11,103 nucleotides of DNA, from assembly GCA_029780415.1 (NCBI GenBank), contig JAKOYN010000049.1, positions 1 through 11,103 of the forward strand. Direction: 5' to 3'. Position 1 is the first letter of the stretch, and each line of letters opens with the position of its first letter. Shown here in pieces: positions 1-7,209 of this stretch. The stretch is from RXIX01 sp003989075. Lineage in GTDB: Bacteria > Pseudomonadota > Gammaproteobacteria > Competibacterales > Competibacteraceae. Position numbers and translations under genes: made by a program. Under the pieces are notes generated by a model. It saw only the letters and a program-made list of their open reading frames with translations. It was not told where the DNA came from and searched no databases.

Positions 1-635
1 CCCGCGCCTACCGCCAGCAGGCCCAGCGGCAGCGCTGCCCGCGCCAGAACCTCCAGCAGGGCCGCCGTACCCCAGGGCAAGCCGACACCGCTCAGGCTCA
101 GCGCAATTCCCGCCAGACAGGCCAGAATCAGCGGATTGCGCATCAGGCCGCGCGTCACCCCGCCCAACGTCGCCGTTCCACCGGCATGCATGCTCAGCAC
201 CAGCACGCACAGAACATTGATCAGCGGAATCATGATCGCCATGACCAGCGCCGCGACCACGCCCCCAGCCGGTGGCAGCACCGCCAGCACCACGGCCAGC
301 CCGACATAGCTGTTAAAGCGTATGACTCCCTGATACACCGATGTAAACGCCGGACCATTCACCCGCAGCCAGGGCCGCAGCAGGTACAGCAGGGCGCTCA
401 TCGCCAGCAGCATGCCCACGATCACACCCAGCACCGGTCCAACCGCATATTGATCCAATCGCGCCAATGCCAGTCGGTGCAACAGCAGCGCCGGAAACAG
501 CAAAAAATACGTCAGGCGTTCCGCTGCGGGCCAAAAATCATCACCGGGAAACCCACTGCGGCGCAGGCCCAGACCCAGCAGAATCAACGCGAACACTGGA
601 CCCAGCGCGCCCAGCACCACCGACAGATGCACCAT
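1..635 (-). CDS. AEC-family (auxin efflux carrier-like) permease, 3' end missing
   Basis: This is an inner-membrane secondary transporter of the AEC family; bacterial members export or import small organic acids or amino-acid-like compounds, and the substrate cannot be read from sequence. The visible 211 residues start MVHLSVVLGALGPVF and are almost wholly hydrophobic helices separated by short polar turns. Family-like segments include YFLLFPALLL near residue 40, FNSYVGLAVV near residue 110 and ALPLGLLAVGAG at the window edge. AEC proteins are usually about 300 residues, so roughly the last third lies outside the window. The ATG at 635 was chosen because GAGGA, overlapping the argE stop codon, sits 9 nt before it. 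The gene begins 12 nt after argE, so the two are probably co-transcribed. Family assignment is confident; a link to arginine metabolism is inference from position only. Confidence 0.85.
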   Translation of the reverse strand, partial: MVHLSVVLGALGPVFALILLGLGLRRSGFPGDDFWPAAERLTYFLLFPALLLHRLALARLDQYAVGPVLGVIVGMLLAMSALLYLLRPWLRVNGPAFTSVYQGVIRFNSYVGLAVVLAVLPPAGGVVAALVMAIMIPLINVLCVLVLSMHAGGTATLGGVTRGLMRNPLILACLAGIALSLSGVGLPWGTAALLEVLARAALPLGLLAVGA

Positions 636-647
636 GGCCCGCTGTCC

Positions 648-1811
648 TCAGGCAGCGCACACACAGAAACGGTCGATCAGAGCGCGCAATAGATCCAGAG
701 TCGGTGGAATCGCCGCCAGCGGCAAAAACTCATCGGGCTGATGCGCGCAGTCAATACTACCGGGACCGAGGATCACCGTATCCATGCCCAGCGCGTTCAG
801 ATACGGCCCCTCGGTGCCGAAACCGACCACGCCCGCCGGCGCCCCGGTCAACGCCTCGGTAGCGCGCACAATCGCTGCCGCCGCCGGCGTATCCAGCGCT
901 TCGACACCCTCGAACAGCGGCGTGAAGCTCAGTTCCAGGGCGCTGTCGGTCAAAAACTGGCCGAGACGCCCGTGCAGTTCGGCGCGCAGATCGTCCAGAC
1001 ACATCCCCGGCAAGGGGCGAATATCGATGTGCAGTTCGCAGTCAGCGCAAATCCGGTTGGGATTATCGCCACCGTGAATGTGGCCCAGATTCAGCGTTGG
1101 CACCTCAACTTCGAACAGCGGATTGCGGTAGCGGGTCTGCAGTTCCGCCCGCCAGCGCAGCAGTTCGCCAATCAGGGCATGCATGCCCTCCAGCGCGCTC
1201 ACACCCAAGGCTGGATTACTGGAATGCCCGGAGCGGCCTTTCAGGCGGATTGCCTCCATCAGAATGCCTTTGTGCATGCGCACCGGCTTCAATCCGGTCG
1301 GCTCGCCAATCAGCGCATGCCGGCCCAGCGGTTGCCCGGCAGCGGCCAGCGCCCGCGCCCCGTCCATGCCGCTTTCCTCATCGGCGGTGGCCAGAATCAC
1401 CAGCGGCTGCTGCAGTTCGCGAGCGTGGAAGCTGCGTGCCGCCTCCAGCGCCAGCGCCAGAAACGCCTTCATGTCGGCGGTGCCCAGACCGTAGATGCGC
1501 TCGTCAGCAACGGTGCCGGCAAAGGGATCATGCTGCCAGCGCCCAGCATCGAAGGGCACGGTATCGGTATGCCCGGCCAGCACCAGCCCGCCCGGCCCAC
1601 GGCCGAGCGTCGCGATCAGGTTGGCCTTGTCCGGCCGCCCGGGCAACGGCTCGATGCGCACGGCAAAACCGGCGTCATCCAGCCATTCGGCCAGCCGGTC
1701 AATCACCGGGCGATTGCTCTGGTCAAACTGCGGTGACACGCTGCTCACCGAGGGAATGGCCACCAGTTGACGAATACGGTCCAGCAGCGGCATGGCGAAG
1801 GAACTTGGCAT
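648..1811 (-). CDS. argE: Acetylornithine deacetylase (M20 family metallohydrolase)
   Basis: The 387-residue product is a cytoplasmic M20-family amidohydrolase that removes acetate from N-acetylornithine to give ornithine in the linear arginine pathway. The di-metal centre is complete: H81 and D83 in AGHTDTVP, D113 in GLGTADMKAF, the catalytic E145 with metal ligand E146 in TADEESGMDGA, E170 in LIGEPTGL, and H357 near the C-terminus. The stretch HTDTVPFDAGRWQHDPF is typical of ArgE rather than of DapE or general M20 peptidases, and the length matches ArgE. A dimerisation domain occupies roughly residues 175-295. The ATG at 1811 has only a weak ribosome site (AGTGA); a second ATG six codons inside (1793) is no better, so the start is uncertain by six residues. 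The gene is divergent from the GNAT-C39 gene and likely shares an operon with the AEC permease. Confidence 0.93.
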   Translation of the reverse strand: MPSSFAMPLLDRIRQLVAIPSVSSVSPQFDQSNRPVIDRLAEWLDDAGFAVRIEPLPGRPDKANLIATLGRGPGGLVLAGHTDTVPFDAGRWQHDPFAGTVADERIYGLGTADMKAFLALALEAARSFHARELQQPLVILATADEESGMDGARALAAAGQPLGRHALIGEPTGLKPVRMHKGILMEAIRLKGRSGHSSNPALGVSALEGMHALIGELLRWRAELQTRYRNPLFEVEVPTLNLGHIHGGDNPNRICADCELHIDIRPLPGMCLDDLRAELHGRLGQFLTDSALELSFTPLFEGVEALDTPAAAAIVRATEALTGAPAGVVGFGTEGPYLNALGMDTVILGPGSIDCAHQPDEFLPLAAIPPTLDLLRALIDRFCVCAA

Positions 1812-1844
1812 GGTGATTTCACTGGCGATGGCAATGGATACTGC

Positions 1845-1863
1845 GTGATAATACCGTATTCAC
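1845..1863. promoter_or_regulatory. AT-rich dyad with possible argE -10 element
   Basis: An AT-rich patch in the 167-bp divergent spacer between argE and the GNAT-C39 gene forms a near-palindrome: AATAC-C-GTATT (1850-1860) inside GTG/CAC arms, with two extra bases on the left. Read towards argE it contains TATTAT (1848-1853), a fair -10 hexamer about 37 bp before the argE start, but no good -35 lies 16-18 bp upstream. The same strand shows TGAAT followed by ATTATCA, which resembles one good and one degenerate half of an ArgR box. Both readings are inference from short matches. Confidence 0.3.
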
Positions 1864-1978
1864 CGGTTGGTCCCCCGCGCTCCTGGCCGCCCTGGCCGAA
1901 CCGCCTTGCTCGATGCCGTTCGCCACACTGTCCGACCCTCTTCATCCATTGCCGTTTCTGGAACCGTTTTAAACCGCC

Positions 1979-3106
1979 ATGCTGCGTCACGCCACCCTGA
2001 ACGACCTTCCCGCGCTGCTGGCCCTGGAAACCCTTTGCTTTACGAGCGATCGCCTGACACGGCGCAGTTTCCGCCACCTGCTGACCCGCGGCAATGCCGT
2101 CACCCTGCTCGATGAGGAACGCGATCGGTTGCGTGGCTATGTGCTGCTGCTGTTCTCGCAGGGTACCTCGATGGCGCGCCTGTACTCGATTGCCGTGCAT
2201 CCCGAGTGCGTCGGCCAGGGCATCGGTTCGCAGTTGTTGCAGGCCGCCGAGGCCGCCGCGCTGGAGCAGGATTGCGTATCGATGCGCCTGGAGATTCGCC
2301 GCGACAACACCGCCTCACTGGCGCTGTTCCGCCACCACGGCTATCGTCAGTTCAAGGAAGTGCTGGATTACTACGAAGACCACATGGATGCGCTGCGCTT
2401 TGAAAAGCGCCTGATTCCGCATTTAAAAGCCGATCTGGTGCGCGTGCCCTATTACCAGCAGACCCTGGATTTCACCTGCGGGCCGGCGGCGCTGATGATG
2501 GCGATGAAGGCGCTCGATCCGGGCCTGGAGCTGAATCGAACGCTGGAGCTGCGCCTGTGGCGCGAGGCCACCACCATTTTCATGACCTCCGGCCATGGCG
2601 GCTGTGGTCCCTATGGTCTGGCGCTGTCGGCCTATCGCCGCGGCTTCGCCCTGGAAATCCACGTCAACGAGGACAGCGTGTTCCTGGTTGACTCGGTGCG
2701 CTGCCCGGAAAAAAAGGAAGTGATGCGCCTGGTGCAGGAAGATTGGATCGAGGAACTGCGCGGCCTGCCGGTGCTGCTCTGCTATGGCAGCATGAGCGTC
2801 GATGATCTGCGCCGTAAATTCGAAGGTGGCGGCATTCCGCTGGTGCTGATCAGTTCCTACCGCATCTATGGCGAGCGTTTCCCGCACTGGGTGGTGGTTA
2901 CCGGTTTCGATGAACGCTTCATCTACGTCCACGATCCGCTGGTCAATGTCGAGGATGGGGAAACCGTGACCGACTCGGTGAACATGCCGATCCCACACCG
3001 TGAATTCCAGCGCATGGCCCGCTATGGCAAGGCGGCGCAGAAAGCGGTACTGATTCTCTACCGCTCAGACTCCCGCACCGATTCGACAAGCGCTGTCCTA
3101 GCTTAA
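1979..3106 (+). CDS. GNAT acetyltransferase / C39-like cysteine peptidase fusion
   Basis: A 375-residue two-domain protein. Residues 1-140 form a RimI-like GNAT N-acetyltransferase: VHPECVGQGIG (73-83) is the acetyl-CoA-binding motif A, with its first position substituted, and NTASLALFRHHGY (110-122) is the typical C-terminal GNAT segment. Residues 150-360 form a papain-fold C39-like peptidase domain. All catalytic positions look intact: Q161 six residues before C167 in LDFTCGPAALMM, H303 in FPHWVVVTGF and D319 in YVHDPL. No signal peptide or ABC transporter domain is present, so it is not a classic bacteriocin-exporter C39 domain and probably acts in the cytoplasm. The fusion is followed after 33 nt by the RimK-like ligase, a pairing I recognise from other proteobacteria. 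The ATG at 1979 lacks a clear Shine-Dalgarno sequence. The substrate is unknown; both domain assignments are firm. Confidence 0.88.
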   Translation: MLRHATLNDLPALLALETLCFTSDRLTRRSFRHLLTRGNAVTLLDEERDRLRGYVLLLFSQGTSMARLYSIAVHPECVGQGIGSQLLQAAEAAALEQDCVSMRLEIRRDNTASLALFRHHGYRQFKEVLDYYEDHMDALRFEKRLIPHLKADLVRVPYYQQTLDFTCGPAALMMAMKALDPGLELNRTLELRLWREATTIFMTSGHGGCGPYGLALSAYRRGFALEIHVNEDSVFLVDSVRCPEKKEVMRLVQEDWIEELRGLPVLLCYGSMSVDDLRRKFEGGGIPLVLISSYRIYGERFPHWVVVTGFDERFIYVHDPLVNVEDGETVTDSVNMPIPHREFQRMARYGKAAQKAVLILYRSDSRTDSTSAVLA

Positions 3107-3139
3107 CCCCCCCTGCTTCAGGAGTTTCGTTTTACACCG

Positions 3140-4618
3140 ATGGCCGATCACATCATCCTGGTGGAAAACCCCACCGACTGGAAAACGCATTTTCCCAAGC
3201 TGCCCGTGGTCGCCGCCAAGGATTACCTGGGCAAACCCGAATACGCCACCGGTCGCAATGTGCGCGTGCTCAATCTGTGCCGCAGCTATCGCTATCTGAG
3301 CGTCGGCTATTACTGTTCGCTGCTCGCTGAGGCGCGCCGCCACCGGGTGATTCCCAGCGTGCGCACGCTCAATGACCTGAGCCGCAAATCGATCTACAGC
3401 CTTGATGTCGAGGATCTCGATGACCGGGTCCAGCAGGTGCTCGGCAAGCCGCGGCCCGGTTTCACCGCTACTGCTTTTGAGCTGGATATTTTCTTTGGCC
3501 AGTGCGCCACCAAGGAATTGCAGGATCTGGCCCGGCAACTGTTCGACGTGTTCCGCTCGCCGATGCTGCGGGTCGAATTCCGCCTGCAGGGTAAATGGCG
3601 CATCGCCACTCTCAAGGCCCTGCACCTGCAATCGCTATCGGCGGAACAGGAAGATCTGTTCCTCGGGGCGCTGGCCACCTATCTGAGTCGGCGCTGGCGC
3701 CAACCGCGGACACGCAGCAATTACCGCTATGACCTGGCAATCCTGTACAACCCCAAGGAGGCCATGCCGCCCTCCAACCCCAAGGCCCTGCAGCAGTTCA
3801 TCAAAAGCGGCCGCGAGTGTGGGGTCAATATCGAACTGATCGAGAAAAAGGATTACGGGCGGCTGGCCGAGTTCGACGCGCTGTTCATCCGCGAAACCAC
3901 CGGCATCGACCACTACACCTACCAGTTCGCCAAGAAGGCCGAGAGCGAAGGCATGGTGGTGATCGACGATCCGGACTCGATCCTCAAGTGCACCAACAAG
4001 GTGTATCTGGATGAACTGCTGCGCAATAACCGGGTCCGCACGCCGCGCACAGTCATTGTCCGGCGCGATAATCTGGAGCGGGTCGACAGCGAGATCGATT
4101 ACCCGATCGTACTCAAAATTCCTGATGGTTCGTTCTCGCGCGGAGTGTTCAAGGTCAATGATCGCAGTGAACTGCTGGACATGGCTGGCAAGCTGTTCAA
4201 ATCCTCGGATCTGCTGCTGGCGCAGGAGTATCTCTACACGGAATTCGACTGGCGGGTGGGGATTCTCAACAAGACGCCGCTGTTCGTCTGTCAGTACTTC
4301 ATGTCCAAAGAACACTGGCAGATCTATAACCACAAACCGGGCGAGGGGCGCGTGACCCGCGAGGGCGATTCGCGGACCTTCCGTGTTGAAGAAGCGCCGG
4401 ATGTCGTGGTCAAAACTGCGCTCAAGGCCGCCAATCTGATCGGCAATGGTCTGTATGGCGTTGACCTGAAACAGACCGCCAAGGGCGTCGTGGTGATCGA
4501 AATCAACGACAATCCCAATATCGACCATGGCATCGAGGACGCGGTGCTCAAGGAAAGTCTATACCGCACGCTGCTGGAGGATATGGTCTGGCGCCTGGAC
4601 CGCAGGCGCGGCAAATAG
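3140..4618 (+). CDS. RimK-family ATP-grasp ligase with N-terminal RLAN domain
   Basis: A 492-residue ligase expected to form an amide bond between a carboxylate, activated by ATP as an acyl phosphate, and an amine. About residues 1-190 match the RimK-like N-terminal domain (RLAN), including NLCRSYRYLSVGYYCSLLAEA near residue 48. The rest is an ATP-grasp fold: YPIVLKIPDGSFSRGV carries the ATP-binding lysine K326, and the Mg2+-binding positions include D442 in GVDLKQ and E454/N456 in VVVIEINDNPNIDHG. It is much longer than the ribosomal S6 glutamate ligase RimK (about 300 residues) because of the N-terminal domain, so S6 is unlikely to be its substrate. AGGAG at 3120-3124 is the best ribosome site but is 15 nt from the ATG, longer than ideal. 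It is co-oriented with, and 33 nt after, the GNAT-C39 gene, and the two probably act on one product. Confidence 0.88.
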   Translation: MADHIILVENPTDWKTHFPKLPVVAAKDYLGKPEYATGRNVRVLNLCRSYRYLSVGYYCSLLAEARRHRVIPSVRTLNDLSRKSIYSLDVEDLDDRVQQVLGKPRPGFTATAFELDIFFGQCATKELQDLARQLFDVFRSPMLRVEFRLQGKWRIATLKALHLQSLSAEQEDLFLGALATYLSRRWRQPRTRSNYRYDLAILYNPKEAMPPSNPKALQQFIKSGRECGVNIELIEKKDYGRLAEFDALFIRETTGIDHYTYQFAKKAESEGMVVIDDPDSILKCTNKVYLDELLRNNRVRTPRTVIVRRDNLERVDSEIDYPIVLKIPDGSFSRGVFKVNDRSELLDMAGKLFKSSDLLLAQEYLYTEFDWRVGILNKTPLFVCQYFMSKEHWQIYNHKPGEGRVTREGDSRTFRVEEAPDVVVKTALKAANLIGNGLYGVDLKQTAKGVVVIEINDNPNIDHGIEDAVLKESLYRTLLEDMVWRLDRRRGK

Positions 4619-4681
4619 GCGACGGGTCGCGGGGTTCGATGCACTCACTACAAACGACAGACTGACAACAGCCGGCCAATA

Positions 4682-4717
4682 AAAACCCCGCTCCAGCCAG
4701 GGCGGGAACGGGGTTTT
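4682..4717. terminator. Bidirectional intrinsic terminator
   Basis: AAAACCCCG (4682-4690) and CGGGGTTTT (4709-4717) form a perfect 9-bp inverted repeat. The GC core is flanked by T runs on each strand, so it can stop transcription from both directions. It lies between the convergent ends of the ATP-grasp gene and the HiPIP gene, where a two-way terminator is expected. Confidence 0.85.
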
Positions 4718-4734
4718 GTCCAGCCAGAGCGCGA

Positions 4735-5064
4735 TCAGGCCGGCTTCTTGGCCCAGGCGGTGCACCAGCCCTTGGCAGTGACCAGCTTGCCCTGGAACAG
4801 GGCGCAGGGACCGCTCGCCTCGCCAGCCTTGCCCGAGTAGAAATTGCAGTTGCTGCACATGGCAGCGGCGTCAGTGCGCTTGGCGGCCTTGGTGGCATCA
4901 GCGACATAGCCCAGAGCAGTCGCCTGCGGATCGCTTTCACTGACGGCATCGGCTGCGCTGGCAGCGCCGCTGAGCAGGGCATTGGCAAACGGCGCGGCGG
5001 CCAGGCCGATCGCGGTCAGTTTGATGAAACGGCGGCGGCTGTTATCGGGAGCATGTTCGGCCAT
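4735..5064 (-). CDS. hip: High-potential iron-sulfur protein, Tat-exported
   Basis: A 109-residue precursor of a small periplasmic [4Fe-4S] electron carrier. HiPIPs shuttle electrons between the bc1 complex and a reaction centre, terminal oxidase or other reductase. The N-terminus has a twin-arginine signal (SRRRFIKL, residues 9-16) followed by a hydrophobic stretch and a likely cleavage after ASA at residue 37. The mature part holds the four cluster cysteines C70, C73, C87 and C101 in the HiPIP spacing, plus the conserved tyrosine (Y53 in ALGYVADA). The ATG at 5064 was chosen because GAGGGA lies just upstream; an in-frame ATG 17 codons earlier has no ribosome site and would bury the Tat motif. 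The gene stands alone, divergent from ureE, with a terminator at its end. A redox role is firm; its partner is not identifiable here. Confidence 0.95.
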   Translation of the reverse strand: MAEHAPDNSRRRFIKLTAIGLAAAPFANALLSGAASAADAVSESDPQATALGYVADATKAAKRTDAAAMCSNCNFYSGKAGEASGPCALFQGKLVTAKGWCTAWAKKPA

Positions 5065-5142
5065 GAGAGTTCCCTCGAAGTTATTGTGCGCGGTTGAAAC
5101 CCGCGCCGCGTCCATCTGCGACGGTCGGCGCGAGCTTTATTG

Positions 5143-5151
5143 ATGATAGCA
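5143..5151 (-). promoter_or_regulatory. Possible extended -10 promoter for the HiPIP gene
   Basis: On the minus strand TGC-TATCAT forms an extended -10 element about 80 bp before the HiPIP start. No recognisable -35 hexamer lies 16-18 bp upstream, which extended -10 promoters can tolerate. The call rests on this motif and its position only. Confidence 0.3.
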
Positions 5152-5172
5152 CGCGCGCCCGGTGCCCGACTT

Positions 5173-5201
5173 GACATCCGGCAATGACAAGCTGCCGGGT
5201 C
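5173..5201. promoter_or_regulatory. Inverted repeat in the HiPIP-ureE divergent spacer
   Basis: CCGGCA (5178-5183) and TGCCGG (5193-5198) form a perfect 6-bp dyad with a 9-bp centre, and outer GAC/GTC bases extend it imperfectly. A TTGACA hexamer (5171-5176) abuts the left arm, but no good -10 follows at 16-18 bp. It could be an operator for ureEFG, the HiPIP gene or both, or an RNA hairpin; the sequence does not decide. Confidence 0.3.
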
Positions 5202-5289
5202 AGAACCCGTGCGCTTTCCCCGATATGGCTGCCCATGGGACACTAACACGCCTATCCCCTCGCCGCTTAATCTGCCCCGGAGACTCCGC

Positions 5290-5766
5290 ATGGACACCCA
5301 AGATCCGCTGGAACTGCGCATCAACGAGCGGCTGGCCGAGACCAGCGCGCCCGCCGATATCACGCTTACCCTGCCCTTCGAGGCCCGCCAGAAAAGCCGC
5401 CTGCGCACTTGTCTGGACAATGGCGCCGATGTCGGTTTATTCCTGCCGCGTGGCACGGTGCTGCGCCACGGTGATCGGCTGCGCACCACCAATGGCCTGC
5501 TGGTTGAGGTACGCGCGGCAGCGGAAACCGTCTCCACCGCACGTAGCAGTGATCCGCTGCTGCTGGCCCGCGCCGCCTATCATCTCGGCAACCGCCACGT
5601 CGCCCTGCAAATCGGTCCCGGCTGGCTGCGCTATCTGCATGACCATGTGCTCGACGACATGGTGCGCGAACTCGGTCTGGAGCTGTGCTGCGAGCAGGCA
5701 CCGTTTGAACCGGAAGCCGGCGCCTATGGCGGTGCACAGGGCGCACATCATGACCATGCCCATTAG
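5290..5766 (+). CDS. ureE: Urease accessory nickel metallochaperone UreE
   Basis: A 158-residue cytoplasmic UreE, which binds nickel as a dimer and passes it through UreG to apo-urease. AAYHLGNRHVALQIG (residues 95-109) carries the family's conserved nickel-binding histidine, here H103, and is followed by HDHVLDDM (117-124). The C-terminal tail is short but still histidine-rich, ending HHDHAH, unlike the long poly-His tail of Klebsiella UreE. GGAG at 5279-5282 is spaced 7 nt from the ATG at 5290, which fixes the start; longer upstream in-frame starts lack this. The last 17 nt overlap ureF, implying translational coupling. Urease structural genes and ureD are not in the window. Confidence 0.95.
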   Translation: MDTQDPLELRINERLAETSAPADITLTLPFEARQKSRLRTCLDNGADVGLFLPRGTVLRHGDRLRTTNGLLVEVRAAAETVSTARSSDPLLLARAAYHLGNRHVALQIGPGWLRYLHDHVLDDMVRELGLELCCEQAPFEPEAGAYGGAQGAHHDHAH

Positions 5767-6433
5767 TGCCGCTGCCCTGCCGCGCCTGCTGCAACTGTGC
5801 AGTCCGGCGCTGCCAGTGGGCGCTTATGCCTACTCGCAGGGCCTGGAATGCGCGGTGGATCGCGGCTGGGTGCGCGATGAGGCCAGCGCGAGCGCCTGGA
5901 TTCTTGGCCTGCTCAATCACAGCCTGCGCCATCTGGATCTGCCGGTCTTTGCCCGTCTCTATCAGGGCTGGGCGGAGCACGATCAGGAGCGGGTACGCTA
6001 CTGGACCGCCCGCCTGCATGCCGCGCGTGAGGCATCGGAATTGCAGCGCGAGGATACGCAGCTTGGCGCGGCACTGGCGCGGCTGCTCAGCGATCTGGGC
6101 ATCAATGAGGCACAACCCTGGCGGAACGCGCCGCGGGTCTGCTTCGCCACCCTGTTCAGTCTGGCGACGCTGCGCTGGGCCATTCCGCTGCCAGAAGCAA
6201 CCACCGGCTATGGCTGGGCCTGGCTGGAAAATCAGGTTACCGCCGCCACCCGGCTGATTCCGCTTGGTCAAACCGCCAGTCAGCGCCTGCTGGTCGCGGC
6301 GGGACCGGTTCTGGTGCAGGCCGTACAGGATGGCCTGACACTGACCGATGCCGAGATTGGTGCTACCGCGCCGGGGCTGGCTCTGGCCGGGGCGCTGCAT
6401 GAAACCCAGTATTCGCGGCTGTTCCGCTCCTGA
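5750..6433 (+). CDS. ureF: Urease accessory protein UreF
   Basis: A 227-residue cytoplasmic UreF, part of the UreD-UreF-UreG complex that activates urease, where UreF is thought to control the UreG GTPase and couple it to nickel insertion. The diagnostic N-terminal block is LLQLCSPALPVGAYAYSQGLE, and the remainder is the expected all-helical fold with GATAPGLALAGALHETQYSRLFRS at the C-terminus; length fits the family. The reading frame stays open far upstream, but that part is a shadow of ureE. I place the start at the ATG at 5750, inside the 3' end of ureE, with AGGG about 8 nt before it; a second ATG two codons later (5756) is possible. A 59-nt pyrimidine-rich gap separates it from ureG. 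Confidence 0.93.
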   Translation: MTMPISAAALPRLLQLCSPALPVGAYAYSQGLECAVDRGWVRDEASASAWILGLLNHSLRHLDLPVFARLYQGWAEHDQERVRYWTARLHAAREASELQREDTQLGAALARLLSDLGINEAQPWRNAPRVCFATLFSLATLRWAIPLPEATTGYGWAWLENQVTAATRLIPLGQTASQRLLVAAGPVLVQAVQDGLTLTDAEIGATAPGLALAGALHETQYSRLFRS

Positions 6434-6492
6434 TCGGTCGCCCGCACCGTTTCCCTCAACCCTCTCAACTCTCCATCACCATAGGTTTCCGC

Positions 6493-7122
6493 ATGCATTC
6501 ACAACCTCTGCGCGTCGGTGTGGGCGGCCCGGTTGGCTCCGGCAAGACTGCCCTGGTCGAAGCTCTATGCAAAGCCCTGCGCGATCGCTACCAGATCGCG
6601 GTGGTGACCAATGACATTTACACCTACGAGGATGCCCAGTTCCTGACCCGCGCCCAGGCGCTGGAGCCGGAACGGATTGTCGGCGTGGAAACCGGCGGCT
6701 GCCCGCATACCGCGATTCGCGAGGATGCATCCATGAATCTGGCGGCGGTGACGCAGTTATGCGAACGCTTTACCGATCTTGATCTGGTGCTGGTGGAATC
6801 CGGCGGCGACAACCTCAGCGCTACCTTCAGCCCGGAGCTGTCCGATCTGACGATCTATGTCATCGACGTGGCCGCCGGCGACAAGATTCCGCGCAAGGGC
6901 GGCCCAGGCATTACCCGTTCCGATCTGCTGGTAATCAACAAGATCGACCTCGCGCCTCATGTTGGAGCATCGCTGGCGGTCATGGAACGCGATGCCGGGG
7001 CCATGCGTGGCGAACGGCCGTTCGTGTTCACCAATCTCAAGACCCGCCAGGGCCTGGACCGGGTGATCGACTTCATCATCGAACGCGGCATGCTGGGCGC
7101 AGGGAGGGAACCGGCGACCTGA
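6493..7122 (+). CDS. ureG: Urease accessory GTPase UreG
   Basis: A 209-residue SIMIBI-class GTPase that uses GTP-driven dimerisation to receive nickel from UreE and deliver it to urease. Seen directly: P-loop GPVGSGKT (12-19), the metal-binding CPH motif (C70-H72) in ETGGCPHTAIRED, ESGGDNL (101-107) and the guanine-specificity motif NKID (148-151). The C-terminus VIDFIIERGML is followed by a short extra tail (GAGREPAT). AGG at 6483-6485 lies 7 nt before the ATG. It completes the co-oriented ureE-ureF-ureG set. The DNA encoding VIDFIIERG is repeated about 1.47 kb downstream, after sbtB, so this 3' end has a history of duplication or insertion. Confidence 0.97.
   Translation: MHSQPLRVGVGGPVGSGKTALVEALCKALRDRYQIAVVTNDIYTYEDAQFLTRAQALEPERIVGVETGGCPHTAIREDASMNLAAVTQLCERFTDLDLVLVESGGDNLSATFSPELSDLTIYVIDVAAGDKIPRKGGPGITRSDLLVINKIDLAPHVGASLAVMERDAGAMRGERPFVFTNLKTRQGLDRVIDFIIERGMLGAGREPAT
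7062..7091 (+). repeat. Direct repeat, copy 1 (inside ureG 3' end)
   Basis: These 30 nt match 8529-8558 at 27 positions with no gaps. The copy lies in ureG codons for VIDFIIERG and partner codons. Together the copies flank sbtA and sbtB. The downstream copy is described under its own entry. Confidence 0.75.
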
Positions 7123-7150
7123 ACCACTGCAGCCGGTTACCGGGTGGTTC
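7121..7150. repeat. Inverted repeat over the ureG stop codon
   Basis: GAACCAC (7121-7127) and GTGGTTC (7144-7150) form a perfect 7-bp stem around a 16-nt loop that itself contains CCGG-TTA-CCGG. No T run follows, so it is not a standard intrinsic terminator. It may be a weak terminator, an RNA-stability hairpin for the ureEFG message or an operator for sbtA. Function is not established. Confidence 0.45.
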
Positions 7151-7209
7151 GCACCTTCAAACGCCTATCCATCAGGCGCATTTTCCACTCCCAACCATAA
7201 GCTGTACAT

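Noticed and set aside
741..1736. Long plus-strand open frame (331 codons) opposite argE
   Set aside because: It is antisense to a complete ArgE with all catalytic residues; its composition (Q, R, H, A rich) is typical of a shadow frame in GC-rich DNA.
1979..3106. Reading the C39-like domain as part of a bacteriocin export system
   Set aside because: No ABC transporter, precursor peptide with a double-glycine leader, or membrane segment is present nearby; fusion to GNAT and pairing with a ligase points elsewhere.
3635..4528. Minus-strand open frame (297 codons) opposite the ATP-grasp gene
   Set aside because: Antisense to a complete ATP-grasp domain with conserved K326, D442, E454 and N456; no ribosome site or recognisable domain.
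5065..5115. Upstream start for the HiPIP gene at 5115
   Set aside because: No ribosome site there, whereas GAGGGA precedes the ATG at 5064, and Tat signals normally lie near the N-terminus.
5162..5749. Long N-terminal extension of ureF upstream of 5750
   Set aside because: The extension is a frame shadow of ureE; UreF homology begins at the ATG inside the ureE end, and the resulting length fits the family.
5366..6400. Minus-strand open frame (344 codons) opposite ureE and ureF
   Set aside because: Spans two well-recognised genes on the other strand and has a low-complexity Q/R/A composition.
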